From positions 1 to 47,710 of the forward strand of contig JAPPNY010000105.1 of NCBI GenBank assembly GCA_028818385.1: a stretch of 47,710 nucleotides of DNA. The letters run 5' to 3'. This document shows, piece after piece, positions 24,854 to 34,168 of the stretch (the first letter of the stretch is position 1; every line of letters starts with the position of its first letter). Position numbers and translations under genes: made by a program. The notes beneath the pieces are model-generated. The model had not been told where the DNA came from and ran no database searches. It saw only the letters and a list, made by a program, of their open reading frames with translations. The DNA is from Spirochaetaceae bacterium (lineage in GTDB: Bacteria > Spirochaetota > Spirochaetia > SZUA-6 > Bin103).

Positions 24854-26260
24854 ATGAGCGACCGCCCCAATGCCCCCCACCGGAATGTCATCGTCTTCTT
24901 CACCGATCAGCAGCGCTGGGACACCACCGGCATCCACGGCAACCCTGCGGGCCTGACGCCCAACTTCGACCGCTTCGCCGCGCGCGGCACGCACCTCGCC
25001 CATACCTTCACGTGCCAGCCGGTGTGCGGGCCGGCCCGCTCCTGCCTGCAGACCGGCCTGTACGCCACCGAGACCGGCGTGTTCCGCAACGCGATCACCC
25101 TCGACCCGGCGCTGCCCACGCTGCCGGATCACTTCCACGGCGCCGGCTACGACACCGCCTACATCGGCAAGTGGCACCTGGCGCCGCGCGGCTGCATCGG
25201 CCCGGTGGCGGCCGAGCACCGCGGCCGGTACGACTACTGGCTGGCCTCCAACGTGCTGGAGTACACCTCGGACGCCTACCGCACGACCCTGTACGACGGC
25301 GACGAGCGGCCCGTGGAGCTGCCCGGCTACCGGGTGGATGCGCTGGCCGACGCCGCCATCCGGTACCTGGACGGCCGGGACGGCGGGCCGCGCGACCGGC
25401 CGTTCCTGCTGTTCCTCTCCTTCATCGAGCCGCACCACCAGAACCACCGCGACGACTATCCCGCGCCGGCGGGCTACGAGGAGCGCTACACCGGCGCCTG
25501 GGTGCCACCCGACCTGGCGGCGCTCGGCGGCAGCACGCAGCAGCACCTGCCCGGCTACTACGGCATGGTCAAGCGGCTGGACGAAGCGTTCGGCCGCGTG
25601 CTCGATGCGCTCGGTAGCCTCGGGCTCGCCGACGACACGGTGGTGCTTTTCACCTCCGACCACGGCAACCACTTCAAGACGCGCAACAGCGAGTACAAGC
25701 GCGCCTGCCACGAGTCGTCGATCCGCGTGCCGACCGCCATCGGCGGCCCCGGCTTCGACGGCGGCGGCCGCGTCGAGGAGCTGGTCAGCCTGATCGACCT
25801 GCCGCCGACACTGCTGGACGCCGCCGGGATCGAGGTGCCGGCGGCGATGCAGGGCCGCTCGGTGCTGCCGCTGGCAGGCGCCGGCCCGGTCGATCCCGCG
25901 TGGCCGGATCAGGTGTTCGTGCAGATCTCGGAATCCCAGGTCGGCCGCGCGCTGCGCACGAAGCGCTGGAAGTACTCGGTGAGTGCGCCGGAACTGGACG
26001 GCGGCCAAGTGCCGGCGGCCGACCGCTACGTCGAGGAATTCCTCTACGACCTGCGCGCCGACCGCTACGAGCTGTGCAACCTGGCCGGCAACCCCAGGCA
26101 TGCCGAGGTGGCGTCCCTGCTCCGGCAGCGGCTGCTCGGCTGCATCCGCGACGTGGAGGGCAAGGAGCCGGTCATCGAGCCGGCGGCAACCGAGCGCCGG
26201 CTCTCCGGGCAGATCAACCCGGAGCCGGCCGACCTCCAGGATCTGCGCCCGCCGGGCTGA
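24854..26260 (+). CDS. Type I sulfatase (alkaline phosphatase superfamily)
   Basis: 468 aa. I choose ATG at 24854 (MSDRPNAPHRN) over 24815, which would overlap the deacetylase. NVIVFFTDQQRWDT provides the first metal Asp pair. The formylglycine motif C-x-P-x-R is present as CGPAR within CQPVCGPARS, so it is of the Cys type and needs a formylglycine-generating enzyme, not seen here. YIGKWHL, FTSDHGNH and the C-terminal LYDLRADRYELCNLAGNP are typical. No signal peptide, so substrates are probably imported sulfated sugars. Confidence 0.9.
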   Translation: MSDRPNAPHRNVIVFFTDQQRWDTTGIHGNPAGLTPNFDRFAARGTHLAHTFTCQPVCGPARSCLQTGLYATETGVFRNAITLDPALPTLPDHFHGAGYDTAYIGKWHLAPRGCIGPVAAEHRGRYDYWLASNVLEYTSDAYRTTLYDGDERPVELPGYRVDALADAAIRYLDGRDGGPRDRPFLLFLSFIEPHHQNHRDDYPAPAGYEERYTGAWVPPDLAALGGSTQQHLPGYYGMVKRLDEAFGRVLDALGSLGLADDTVVLFTSDHGNHFKTRNSEYKRACHESSIRVPTAIGGPGFDGGGRVEELVSLIDLPPTLLDAAGIEVPAAMQGRSVLPLAGAGPVDPAWPDQVFVQISESQVGRALRTKRWKYSVSAPELDGGQVPAADRYVEEFLYDLRADRYELCNLAGNPRHAEVASLLRQRLLGCIRDVEGKEPVIEPAATERRLSGQINPEPADLQDLRPPG

Positions 26261-26294
26261 GCCACCGGCCGTCCGTGCCAGAATCGGTACCGAC

Positions 26295-27689
26295 GTGCTG
26301 CTGACGATCTCCACCACCCACCGGCCGGCAACCGACCTGGGGTACCTGCTGCACAAGCACCCGAAACGGGTGCAGGCGTTCGAGCTGCCCTTCGGGGCCG
26401 CGCACGTGTTCTATCCGGAAGCCGGCGAGGAGCGCTGCACGGCGGCGTTGCTGCTCGACGTGGATCCCATCGCCCTGGTGCGCAGGCGCGGCGGCGGGCT
26501 GCTTCGGCACTACATCAACGACCGTCCCTACGTGGCCTCGTCGCTGCTGAGCGTCGCGATCGCGCAGGTGTTCGGGAGCGCGCTCGGCGGCCGCAGCAAG
26601 GAACGGCCGGAGCTGGCCGCGCAGACGCTGCCGCTCACGGCCACCGTCGCCGCCCTGCCCTGCCGAGGAGGCGAGGCGGCGGTGCGCCGCCTGTTCGAGC
26701 CGCTGGGCTACCGGGTCGACCTGGAGGATCCCGAGGCAGACCGGCCGCCTGACGACTGGGAGCGCGGCCCGTACCGCAACCTCACGCTCTCGGGGAAGCA
26801 GACGCTGGCCGCGCTGCTCGCGCACCTGTACGTCCTGATCCCCGTGCTCGACGACGACAAGCACTACTACGTCGGTGAAGACGAGCTGGAGAAGCTGCTC
26901 CGGCGCGGCGAAGGATGGCTGGCCGACCATCCCGAGCGCCAGTTCATCACCGGGCGATACCTGCGTCATCAGCGCCGATTGACGCGCGAGGCGATCGCGC
27001 GGCTCACCGAAGGCGAGGGGGAGGGCGACAGCGATCCCGGCGCCACGCCGTGGCGGGACGCGAGCGAGGATTCCATCGAGATGCCGATCCGGCTGCATGA
27101 CCTGCGGCTGGAGGCGGTGACGGCAGTCCTCCGGGAGCACGCCGCGGTGCGCGTGCTGGATCTGGGGTGCGGCGAAGGACGACTCCTGCAGCAACTCCTG
27201 CGCGTCGGCCAGTTCCGGGAGATCGTCGGCATGGACGTGTCGGCGCGCTCGCTCGAGATCGCCGCGCAGCGCCTGAAGCTGGCGTCGCTCCCCGAGCGGC
27301 AACGAGAGCGGATCCGGCTCCTGCACGGCGCTTTGACCTACCGCGACGCCCGCCTGGCAGGCTACGACGCGGCGGCGGTGGAGGTGGTCGAGCACCTCGA
27401 CCCGGAGCGGCTGGCGGCATTCGAGCGCGTCCTGTTCGAGTTCGCACGGCCGGCGACCGCGGTCATCACCACGCCCAACCGGGAGTACAACGTCAACTTC
27501 CCCGGCCTGGCCGAGGGGGCACTGCGGCACCCCGACCATCGCTTCGAGTGGACACGCGCCGAGTTCGCCGCCTGGGCCGAGCGGGTCGCCGACGCTCACG
27601 GCTACCGGGTCACGATCGAGGCGGTGGGTGGGGTCGACCCCGAGCACGGCGCTCCGACGCAGATGGGGATCTTCCGGCGATGCGACTGA
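26295..27689 (+). CDS. hen1: 3'-terminal RNA ribose 2'-O-methyltransferase Hen1
   Basis: 464 aa from GTG at 26295, the usual length for bacterial Hen1. The N-terminal half (MLLTISTTHRPATDLGYLLHKHP) is the Pnkp-interacting/ligase-activating domain. The C-terminal half is the methyltransferase: LDLGCGEGRLL near residue 289, EVVEHLDPERL with the metal-binding Glu/Glu/His near 363, ITTPNREYN and HRFEWTRAEF. It methylates the 2'-OH at a cleaved RNA 3' end so that the repaired junction resists the same nuclease. It overlaps pnkp by 10 nt. Confidence 0.95.
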   Translation: MLLTISTTHRPATDLGYLLHKHPKRVQAFELPFGAAHVFYPEAGEERCTAALLLDVDPIALVRRRGGGLLRHYINDRPYVASSLLSVAIAQVFGSALGGRSKERPELAAQTLPLTATVAALPCRGGEAAVRRLFEPLGYRVDLEDPEADRPPDDWERGPYRNLTLSGKQTLAALLAHLYVLIPVLDDDKHYYVGEDELEKLLRRGEGWLADHPERQFITGRYLRHQRRLTREAIARLTEGEGEGDSDPGATPWRDASEDSIEMPIRLHDLRLEAVTAVLREHAAVRVLDLGCGEGRLLQQLLRVGQFREIVGMDVSARSLEIAAQRLKLASLPERQRERIRLLHGALTYRDARLAGYDAAAVEVVEHLDPERLAAFERVLFEFARPATAVITTPNREYNVNFPGLAEGALRHPDHRFEWTRAEFAAWAERVADAHGYRVTIEAVGGVDPEHGAPTQMGIFRRCD

Positions 27690-29536
27690 CCATCCCCGAG
27701 TTCTGCCTGGTGGTGCTGATGGGCGCCAGCGGGTCGGGCAAGTCGACGTTCGCCCGCGCGCACTTCGCGCCCACCGAGGTCCTGTCCTCCGACGCCTGCC
27801 GCGCCCTGGTGCGCGACGACGAGACGGCTCAGGAAGCCACGGCCGATGCCTTCGAGGTGCTCCACTTCATCGCCCGCAAGCGGCTGGCCGCACGCCGCCT
27901 CACGGTGGTGGACGCCACCAGCGTCCGCCCGGAGGACCGCCGGCAGCTCGTCGCGATCGCCCGCGAGTACCACGCGATGGCGGTGGCGCTGGCCTTCGAC
28001 ATCCCGGAACGGATCTGCCAGGAGCGCAATCTGGCGCGCGGCGACCGCGCGATCGGCCGGCGCGTGATCCGCAACCAATGCCAGTTGCTGCGCCATTCGC
28101 TGCGCCGATTGCGCCGCGAGGGATTTCGCGAGCACCGCTTCCGGTCGCCCGAGGAGGTCGGCGCGGCCGTCGTCGAACGCCAGCCGTTGCAGACCGATCG
28201 CCGCGCGGACCGCGGGCCGTTCGACATCGTCGGCGACCTGCACGGCTGCTTCGACGAACTGAGCGCGCTGCTGGGAGAGCTCGGCTATTTCGTGGAACGC
28301 GGGGAGCAGGCGACGGGCGCTCGCTATCGGGTGACTCATCCCGCCGGCAGGCGGCTGATCTTTCTGGGCGACCTGGTGGACCGCGGGCCGGCGAGCGCTG
28401 CCTGCCTGCGGCTGGTGATGGACGCGGTCGCCGCCGGCGCCGCGCTCTGCCTGCCCGGCAACCACGACGACAAGCTGGGGCGCAAGCTGCGCGGCCGCGA
28501 CGTGAAGCTGAACCGGTGGCTGGAGGAGACGCTGGAGCAGCTTGCCGCCGAACCCCCGGAGTGGCGCGACCGGGTCGCGGAGTTCATCGACTCCCTGGCC
28601 AGCCACTACGAGCTGGACGGCGGGCGCCTGGTGGTCGCGCACGCGGGCATGAAGGAAGAGATGCAGGGGCGCGCCTCGCGGGCGGTGCGCGAGTTCGCCC
28701 TGTACGGCGAGACCACCGGCGAGACCGACGAGTTCGGCCTGCCGGTGCGCCACGAATGGGCCGCCGATTATCGTGGCCGCGCACAGGTGGTCTACGGCCA
28801 CACGCCGATCCCGGCGGCCGAATGGCTGAACCGCACCGTCTGCCTGGACACCGGCTGCGTGTTCGGCGGCCGTCTGACCGCGCTCCGCTACCCGGAGAAC
28901 GAGCTGGTCTCGGTACCCGCGGCCCGCGTCTACTCCGAGCCCGCCGGCCGGCAGGTGGCGGCGGACTCGGACGTCCTCAGCGCGCAGCAGGCGCACGACG
29001 ACCTGCTGGACATCGCCGACGTGCAGGGCAAGCGGCACATCACCACGCGGCTGCACGGCGGGGTGACGATCCGCGAAGAACAGGCGGCCGCGGCGCTGGA
29101 GGTAGTGAGCCGCTTCGCGGTCGACCCGCGCTGGCTCGTCTACCTGCCACCCACCATGGCGCCCGGCAACACCACGAGCGCCGCCGGCCTGCTGGAGCAT
29201 CCGGCGGAGGCGTTCGAGTTCTATGCCGAGCGCGGCGTCCGCACGGTCGTGTGCGAGCAGAAGCACATGGGCTCGCGCGCGGTGGTCATCGCCTGCCGGG
29301 ACGAGCGTGCGGTGGTGCGGCGGTTCGGCATCCCGGATGCCGGCATCGGCATCGTCTACACCCGCACCGGCCGCCGCTTCTTCGCCGACGCCGCCGTCGA
29401 ACAGGCGGTCCTGGAGCGGGTGAGCGCGGCGCTGGGCGAGCGCGGCTTCTGGGAGCGGTTCGACACCGACTGGATCTGCCTGGACTGCGAGGTGATGCCG
29501 TGGTCGGCGAAGGCCGCGGCGCTCCTGCGCGCGTAG
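27680..29536 (+). CDS. pnkp: Polynucleotide kinase-phosphatase Pnkp, kinase and phosphatase part, truncated by an amber codon
   Basis: 618 aa as read. The kinase P-loop GASGSGKST is at residues 15-23. The binuclear metallophosphatase follows: FDIVGDLHGC (about 181), GDLVDRGP (about 231), LPGNHDD (about 258), VVAHAGM (about 320), YGHTPIP (about 374). The ligase domain begins near 410, with the adenylated lysine K528 in CEQKHMGSRAVV. It then reaches DCEVMPWSAKAAALLRA and stops at TAG (29534-29536). The same frame continues to 30241. Intact Pnkp would be 853 aa, close to the family length of about 870. Kinase and phosphatase look functional; the ligase lacks motifs IV-V. Confidence 0.93.
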   Translation: MRLTIPEFCLVVLMGASGSGKSTFARAHFAPTEVLSSDACRALVRDDETAQEATADAFEVLHFIARKRLAARRLTVVDATSVRPEDRRQLVAIAREYHAMAVALAFDIPERICQERNLARGDRAIGRRVIRNQCQLLRHSLRRLRREGFREHRFRSPEEVGAAVVERQPLQTDRRADRGPFDIVGDLHGCFDELSALLGELGYFVERGEQATGARYRVTHPAGRRLIFLGDLVDRGPASAACLRLVMDAVAAGAALCLPGNHDDKLGRKLRGRDVKLNRWLEETLEQLAAEPPEWRDRVAEFIDSLASHYELDGGRLVVAHAGMKEEMQGRASRAVREFALYGETTGETDEFGLPVRHEWAADYRGRAQVVYGHTPIPAAEWLNRTVCLDTGCVFGGRLTALRYPENELVSVPAARVYSEPAGRQVAADSDVLSAQQAHDDLLDIADVQGKRHITTRLHGGVTIREEQAAAALEVVSRFAVDPRWLVYLPPTMAPGNTTSAAGLLEHPAEAFEFYAERGVRTVVCEQKHMGSRAVVIACRDERAVVRRFGIPDAGIGIVYTRTGRRFFADAAVEQAVLERVSAALGERGFWERFDTDWICLDCEVMPWSAKAAALLRA

Positions 29537-29545
29537 TACGGCCCG

Positions 29546-30241
29546 GTGGCCAGCGCGTCACGCATCGGCCTGGGCGCGGCGGTCGTGGCGCTGCAGCACG
29601 CCGGCGCGCGCGGCGACGCGACCCGCGAGCTGCTGGAGCGGTATCGCGCCCGGGCGAGCATGGCGGACGCCTACGCGCTGGCATACCGCCGCTACTGCTG
29701 GCCGGTCGCCGCGGTCGACGACCTGCGCGTCGCGCCGTTCCACCTGCTGGCGACCGAGGGCGCCGTGCACGCGGGCCGGGACCACGGCTGGCACATGCAA
29801 ACCCTCGCCGACCTGTGTGCTGGCGGGGATCAGCTCCTCGAAGCCACGCCGTTCCGGACGGTCGACCTCCACGACGAACCCGCGCGCGACGAAGCGACCG
29901 CCTGGTGGGAGGCGCTCACCGAAGCGGGAGGCGAGGGGATGGTGGTGAAGCCGTGGGACTTCGCCGCCGCGCACCGGGGGCGCCTGCTGCAGCCGGCGCT
30001 GAAGTGCCGCGGCCGCGAGTACCTGCGGATCATCTACGGCCCGGAGTACACGGCGTCCGAGCACCTGCAGCGCCTCCGCGAGCGCGGCGTCGGAACCAAG
30101 CGCTCGCTTGCCGTACGCGAGTTCGCCCTGGGCATCGAGGGCCTGGAGCGGTTCGTCGCGCGGGAGCCGCTCCGGCGCGTACACGAGTGCGCGTTCGCCG
30201 TGCTCGCCCTGGAATCGGAACCGGTCGACCCGCGTCTTTGA
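29546..30241 (+). pseudogene. pnkp: Pnkp ligase-domain C-terminal part, downstream of the in-frame TAG
   Basis: 231 codons in the same frame as 27680-29536, separated only by TAG TAC GGC CCG. It contains the missing ligase motifs: EGMVVKPWDFAA (motif IV) and ALKCRGREYLRIIYG (motif V), and ends in the usual helical tail. Conservation is not eroded. In homologues the junction reads approximately LLRxQYA, so TAG probably replaces CAG (Gln). A GTG at 29546 could restart translation, but no ribosome binding site is visible. It could be a nonsense mutation, a sequencing or assembly error, or readthrough. Confidence 0.85.
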
Positions 30242-30259
30242 TAGACGCAGAGGCAGTCA

Positions 30260-30315
30260 TTTCCGCGACTCCGCTGCGGAAAAACCCTGATTTTCCGCAG
30301 CATAGTTGCGGATTT
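30260..30315. terminator. Nested inverted repeats between convergent genes
   Basis: The motif TTTCCGC alternates with its complement four times. The strongest stem is 11 bp, GCTGCGGAAAA (30273-30283) with TTTTCCGCAGC (30291-30301), with a 7-nt loop. It is well placed as a bidirectional terminator, though the T-run lies inside the stem instead of after it. Alternative pairings with 30260-30266 and about 30306-30311 are possible. Confidence 0.45.
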
Positions 30316-30334
30316 CCTCGAGTGGCGGGCTCCG

Positions 30335-31780
30335 TCAGGCGCCGCGGACGTAGACGGCGAACAGGCGGGCGTCCTCGGCGCGGATGCCGCGGAAGTCCAG
30401 CTTGACCCGGTACGGGCCGAGCCGCGCCGGCACGGTCGCACCGCCCGGCCACCGTACCGGCACGTCCAGCCCGTCGCTGCCGATGACGGCGGCGTCGCTG
30501 CCCGAATGGCCGGCGATCGGCCGGAAGCGCTCGTCGACCAGCTCGACGGCGATCTGGGCGTGCGGCCCCAGGCCGCTCACGTTGAGGCTTACCGACGTAT
30601 CGCCGGTCGGCTCCAGCGCGCAGCTCAGCGCGTGCGGGGCCGGCAGCGGCAGCAGCGTCTTTTCCCGGAAGACCGACAGCGAGCCGAGCCGGTCGCGCTC
30701 CCAGGTCGCCAGCCGCACGTCGCTGCCCGCCCACAGCTCGTACCAGAACAGGGTGCGGTCGCCGCGGTTGAGCATCCCCTGGCCCTGCATCAGCGCCGGT
30801 GCGCTGCCGGGTGCCAGGCCGGGCTCCTCCAGCGCCGGGATGAACAGGAAGTCCGGGACCGGCTCGCGGTAGTGCAAGGCGTCCTGGCTGACCAGCAGCC
30901 CCAGGTCCATCGTGATGAAGCGGCGGTTGCCGCTCGGCGTGCCGTGCCACATGCCGTACACGCCGACGATCACGTTGCCGCGGTCCCAGCAGCAGGTGCC
31001 CAGGTGCACCTCCTCGGCCGTGTTCCAGTTGTGCATCACCTGCCGCGGCGGCAGGTTGTCGCGCCGGAAGCCGAGCGCCGACGCCTGCGTCCAGCGCTCG
31101 AAGTCGTAGGACGCGAAGGTCACCAGCTTGCGCGCCCGGCCCCACTGCGAGCCGTGCCAGCCGAACTCGTCCTGGCCGTTGACGTAGTAGCAGCCGCCCC
31201 ACCTGATCAGGCCGGCCATCTCCATCGGCGGGCCGACCGGGTTGAAGTCCGGCACCTCCCAGCGCAGCCCGTCGGCGCTGAAGGCGACCGCCAGCCCGTT
31301 TCCGTACAGCCCCGACTCGATGCACATCTTGAAGCGCCGCGACGGGTCCGGATCGTCCGGGTCGTGGATCACCGGCGCCGCGCTGATGACCGGATCGCCG
31401 CCGAACAGGTCGACGATGTTGTTGTCGCGGCTGCCGCCGTACTCGACCAGGCCGAGCGACGGCTTCTCCCAGTGCTCGCCGTCCCGGCTGACCGCGTAGC
31501 ACACCCTCCGGCCGCCAGAGTCGAGCGAGCCGCTGCTCTCGTACCACATGCGCAGCTCGCCATCGACCTCTGCCACCGCGCCGTAGTAGCGCACGCCGTC
31601 GTCGTCCGGGGCGCCCCGCGGGCCGCGGCCCACCACGACTGGGTTGGACTCGCCCGGCTCCTTGCCGGGCACCAGGTCCAGCTTCAGGCCGGTGGTGTAG
31701 CGCAGGCTGTATTCGTCGAAGGCGAACAGGACCGCCTCGGCGACCGGCCCGTTGGTGCTGCCGTTGCGTACCTCGATCAC
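30335..31780 (-). CDS. Beta-propeller glycosidase-like protein
   Basis: 481 aa from GTG at 31780, 13 nt after the PhyH stop, so co-transcribed. Blades are marked by LRMWYESSG, YAVSRDGEHWEKP, VAFSADGLRWEVP, FASYDFERW and LLVSQDALHYREPVP. A C-terminal beta domain (about residues 385-480) resembles the end of the 507-aa protein at 32645 (LNVSGLGPHAQIAVELVDE there LEALGPEAELTAQLVS). No signal peptide. GH32/GH43-like folds are probable; the substrate is unknown. Confidence 0.65.
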   Translation of the reverse strand: MIEVRNGSTNGPVAEAVLFAFDEYSLRYTTGLKLDLVPGKEPGESNPVVVGRGPRGAPDDDGVRYYGAVAEVDGELRMWYESSGSLDSGGRRVCYAVSRDGEHWEKPSLGLVEYGGSRDNNIVDLFGGDPVISAAPVIHDPDDPDPSRRFKMCIESGLYGNGLAVAFSADGLRWEVPDFNPVGPPMEMAGLIRWGGCYYVNGQDEFGWHGSQWGRARKLVTFASYDFERWTQASALGFRRDNLPPRQVMHNWNTAEEVHLGTCCWDRGNVIVGVYGMWHGTPSGNRRFITMDLGLLVSQDALHYREPVPDFLFIPALEEPGLAPGSAPALMQGQGMLNRGDRTLFWYELWAGSDVRLATWERDRLGSLSVFREKTLLPLPAPHALSCALEPTGDTSVSLNVSGLGPHAQIAVELVDERFRPIAGHSGSDAAVIGSDGLDVPVRWPGGATVPARLGPYRVKLDFRGIRAEDARLFAVYVRGA

Positions 31781-31793
31781 GCGCGACCCTCGC

Positions 31794-32624
31794 CTACACG
31801 CCGGCCGGAACGCCGAACGGCCGTCCCGAGATCGCCGCCGGCATCGGCCAGACCGGGCCCTCGCGCACCGCGAACGTGTCGCCCAGCCCGCACAGCCACA
31901 TGAACTGGCGGGCGGCGTCGCGCGAGCTGCGGTACTGCTCGCCGAAGCGGGGCTCCTCCAGCCAGTAGTTCGCGGTGGCGAAGTCGAAGTCCGGCTCGCG
32001 GATCCAGTCGCGGGTGGGCGGCGCGGTGCGGTGATAGGTGGCGGTGAGCATGTGGCGCATGCCGGTGGCGGTCGCGTGGGCGCGCCGGTGCCACGTGGCG
32101 TAGGCGGTGAAGTAGATGCTGCCGGCCGGCGCGGTCGACTTCCAGGTGCCGCGGATCGAGTCGTAGTGGGCCATGAAGCGGACCTGGTTGGTGACGTGGT
32201 GGGAGCCGGGGACGAACTCGGTCGGACCCATCTCCTCCGGGCAGGCGGTCGGGTAGTAGAACCACTTCAGCGTGTTGAGCTGCCCGTCGAACATGGAGCC
32301 GCCATCGATGTGCCACTGGTTGGCGGCCACCGGGCTGGCCTCCCGGAACCACGTGGCCCAGTTGGGCAGCGCGAAGTTGGCGCCCAGCAGCGAGCGCGCC
32401 GCGCCGGCGGCCGCCGGGTTGCACAGCACCGACTCCACGAACCAGTCCTGCTCGGTGAAGGAGTGCATCTGCCGTCCGCCCCGGTCCCACTGCTCGTCCA
32501 TGGCGGCCACCACCCGCTCGTTGACCTCCGGCGGCACGGCGGCCTCGATCATGTGGTAGCCGTTCTTGCAGAATTCGAGAACCTGCGTGTCGGTCAGCGT
32601 CGGCTCGCAATCATGGGTCTGCAT
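31794..32624 (-). CDS. Phytanoyl-CoA dioxygenase (PhyH) family Fe(II)/2-oxoglutarate oxygenase
   Basis: 276 aa from ATG at 32624. The iron ligands are H105 and D107 in WHIDGGS and a distal His (H179 or H183) in TWHRRAHATATG, with a following Arg for 2-oxoglutarate. Family blocks FCKNGYHMIEAAVPPE and FYYPTACPEEMGPTEFVPGSHH are clear. Such enzymes hydroxylate diverse small molecules, so the substrate is not predictable. It is transcribed divergently from the 507-aa propeller gene from a 20-nt gap with a symmetric promoter. Confidence 0.88.
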   Translation of the reverse strand: MQTHDCEPTLTDTQVLEFCKNGYHMIEAAVPPEVNERVVAAMDEQWDRGGRQMHSFTEQDWFVESVLCNPAAAGAARSLLGANFALPNWATWFREASPVAANQWHIDGGSMFDGQLNTLKWFYYPTACPEEMGPTEFVPGSHHVTNQVRFMAHYDSIRGTWKSTAPAGSIYFTAYATWHRRAHATATGMRHMLTATYHRTAPPTRDWIREPDFDFATANYWLEEPRFGEQYRSSRDAARQFMWLCGLGDTFAVREGPVWPMPAAISGRPFGVPAGV

Positions 32625-32628
32625 CGGG

Positions 32629-32640
32629 CGAGTATACTCG
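32629..32640. promoter_or_regulatory. Palindromic bidirectional -10 region, leaderless on both sides
   Basis: CGAGTATACTCG is a perfect 12-bp palindrome centred in the 20-nt gap. Both strands read TATACT, each exactly 6 nt from a start codon (ATG at 32645 on plus, ATG at 32624 on minus). One site can thus serve as the -10 box for both genes, giving leaderless mRNAs. No good -35 is visible. Confidence 0.55.
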
Positions 32641-32644
32641 TCCC

Positions 32645-34168
32645 ATGGCAGTGATTTCTCACGACATGGACAACTTCAACCTGGCGGTGAACACGCACGT
32701 GGACCCGCGCCGCGCGGAGGCGGTGCCGGTCGGCGCGGACCGCCAGCTCCTGGTGGACGACTTCTTCCTGGCGATGGGCCGCGGCCACGAGCAGTACCCG
32801 CGCAACATCGCCTGGACCCTGGGCAGCGTGGACAAGCACGGCGCGCCGCTGTTCGAGGGACAGGAGCCGTGGGAGGACGGCTCGGCCTGGCTGACCGTGC
32901 TGAAGGACGGGGGGCGCTACCGCATGTGGTACAACTCGTACCACCCGGAGGCGCGCCGCGGCCTGTTCCTGAGCTACGCGGAGTCCGACGACGGCGTCGA
33001 GTTCACGCGCCGCGAGCTGGGGCTGGTCGACGTGGCCGGCTCCACGCGCAACAACGTCGTCTTCGACGGCGGCCTGAACGGCGTCTCGCCGGAGTCGGGC
33101 AACGTCTTCATCGACCCCAACGCGCTCGACGGCGAGCGCTACAAGCTGATCTACACCGACTGGGCAGGCCCGGAGGTTTACGAGCTGCCGTTCACGCACA
33201 ACGTCGGCATGCTGCGGGGCGCGGCATCGCCCGACGGCCTCACCTGGACGCGCTACTACGACAACTTCCTGGGCAAGTACTGCGACTCGCAGAACAGCGC
33301 CTGCTGGGACCGGACCCTGGGCCGCTACGTCGTCTACCACCGCGCCACCGCCGAGCACGCGTCGCTGTCCGCCGGCGGCGTGCGCATCCGCGGCGAGCGG
33401 CGCGGGCGCGCGGTCGGTCGCCTGGAGTCGGTCGACTACCGCACCTGGGAGAGCACCGGCATCGCGCTGCAGGCGGACTTCCACGACACCCTGGACACCG
33501 ACATCTACAACAGCGCCTACGCGCGCTACCCGTACTCGCCCAACCTGCACTTCATGTTCCCGTCGTTCTACCGCCACTACGAAGGGACGTTCGAGGTGCA
33601 GGTCTGCACCAGCCGAGACAACCGGCACTGGTTCCGCGCCAACCGCGACACGTTCGTCCCGCTGGGCGAGCCCGGCGCGTACGACTGCTTCATCGTGTCG
33701 GTCGCGCCCGGTTTCGTGGCTGTCGACGACGACACGCTGGCGCTCTACTACCGGTCGGGCGACGGGCCGCACGGCGGCGCGAAGCCGATCGAGCTGGGCT
33801 ACCAGTCCCGGAGCCGCGTGAGCCGCGTCACCTTCAAACGTGACCGCATCATCGGCATCGAGGCAGGCTCGGAGCGGGGCCAGTTCATCACCCGGCCCCT
33901 GACCTTCACCGGGTCGCAGCTCCAAGTGAACCTGGAGGCGCTGGGGCCGGAGGCGGAGCTGACCGCGCAGCTCGTGTCCGTGGACTCGGGCGAGCCGGTC
34001 GAAGGGTACGGCTTCGGCGACTGCCGGCCGCTGCGCGCCGACGCGCTCGACGGCGTGATCGGCTGGGGCGGCCGCGACCGGCTGCCGGCCGAGCTGGCGG
34101 GCCGGCCGGTGCGGCTCCACGTGCGGCTGCGCTCCGCCCGGCTGTACGCGTTCCAGTTCGCGGCCTGA
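32645..34168 (+). CDS. Beta-propeller glycosidase-like protein, paralogue
   Basis: 507 aa from ATG at 32645; the promoter position supports this start over the ATG at 32666. RQLLVDDFFLAMGRG near the N-terminus, then blades with YRMWYNSYHPEA, LSYAESDDGVEF, GAASPDGLTWTRYYD, DRTLGRYVVYHRA and QVCTSRDNRHWFRA. The C-terminal beta domain (about 415-507) is shared with the protein at 30335-31780. No signal peptide. It belongs to the glycosyl hydrolase-like propellers found with PhyH genes in marine-type genomes. Its stop codon forms part of the target duplication of the next element. Confidence 0.65.
   Translation: MAVISHDMDNFNLAVNTHVDPRRAEAVPVGADRQLLVDDFFLAMGRGHEQYPRNIAWTLGSVDKHGAPLFEGQEPWEDGSAWLTVLKDGGRYRMWYNSYHPEARRGLFLSYAESDDGVEFTRRELGLVDVAGSTRNNVVFDGGLNGVSPESGNVFIDPNALDGERYKLIYTDWAGPEVYELPFTHNVGMLRGAASPDGLTWTRYYDNFLGKYCDSQNSACWDRTLGRYVVYHRATAEHASLSAGGVRIRGERRGRAVGRLESVDYRTWESTGIALQADFHDTLDTDIYNSAYARYPYSPNLHFMFPSFYRHYEGTFEVQVCTSRDNRHWFRANRDTFVPLGEPGAYDCFIVSVAPGFVAVDDDTLALYYRSGDGPHGGAKPIELGYQSRSRVSRVTFKRDRIIGIEAGSERGQFITRPLTFTGSQLQVNLEALGPEAELTAQLVSVDSGEPVEGYGFGDCRPLRADALDGVIGWGGRDRLPAELAGRPVRLHVRLRSARLYAFQFAA

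Noticed and set aside
29534..29536. Genome-wide recoding of TAG as a sense codon
   Set aside because: TAG ends other genes at sensible positions (for example 8620, 17736 and 21803), so it works as a normal stop here.
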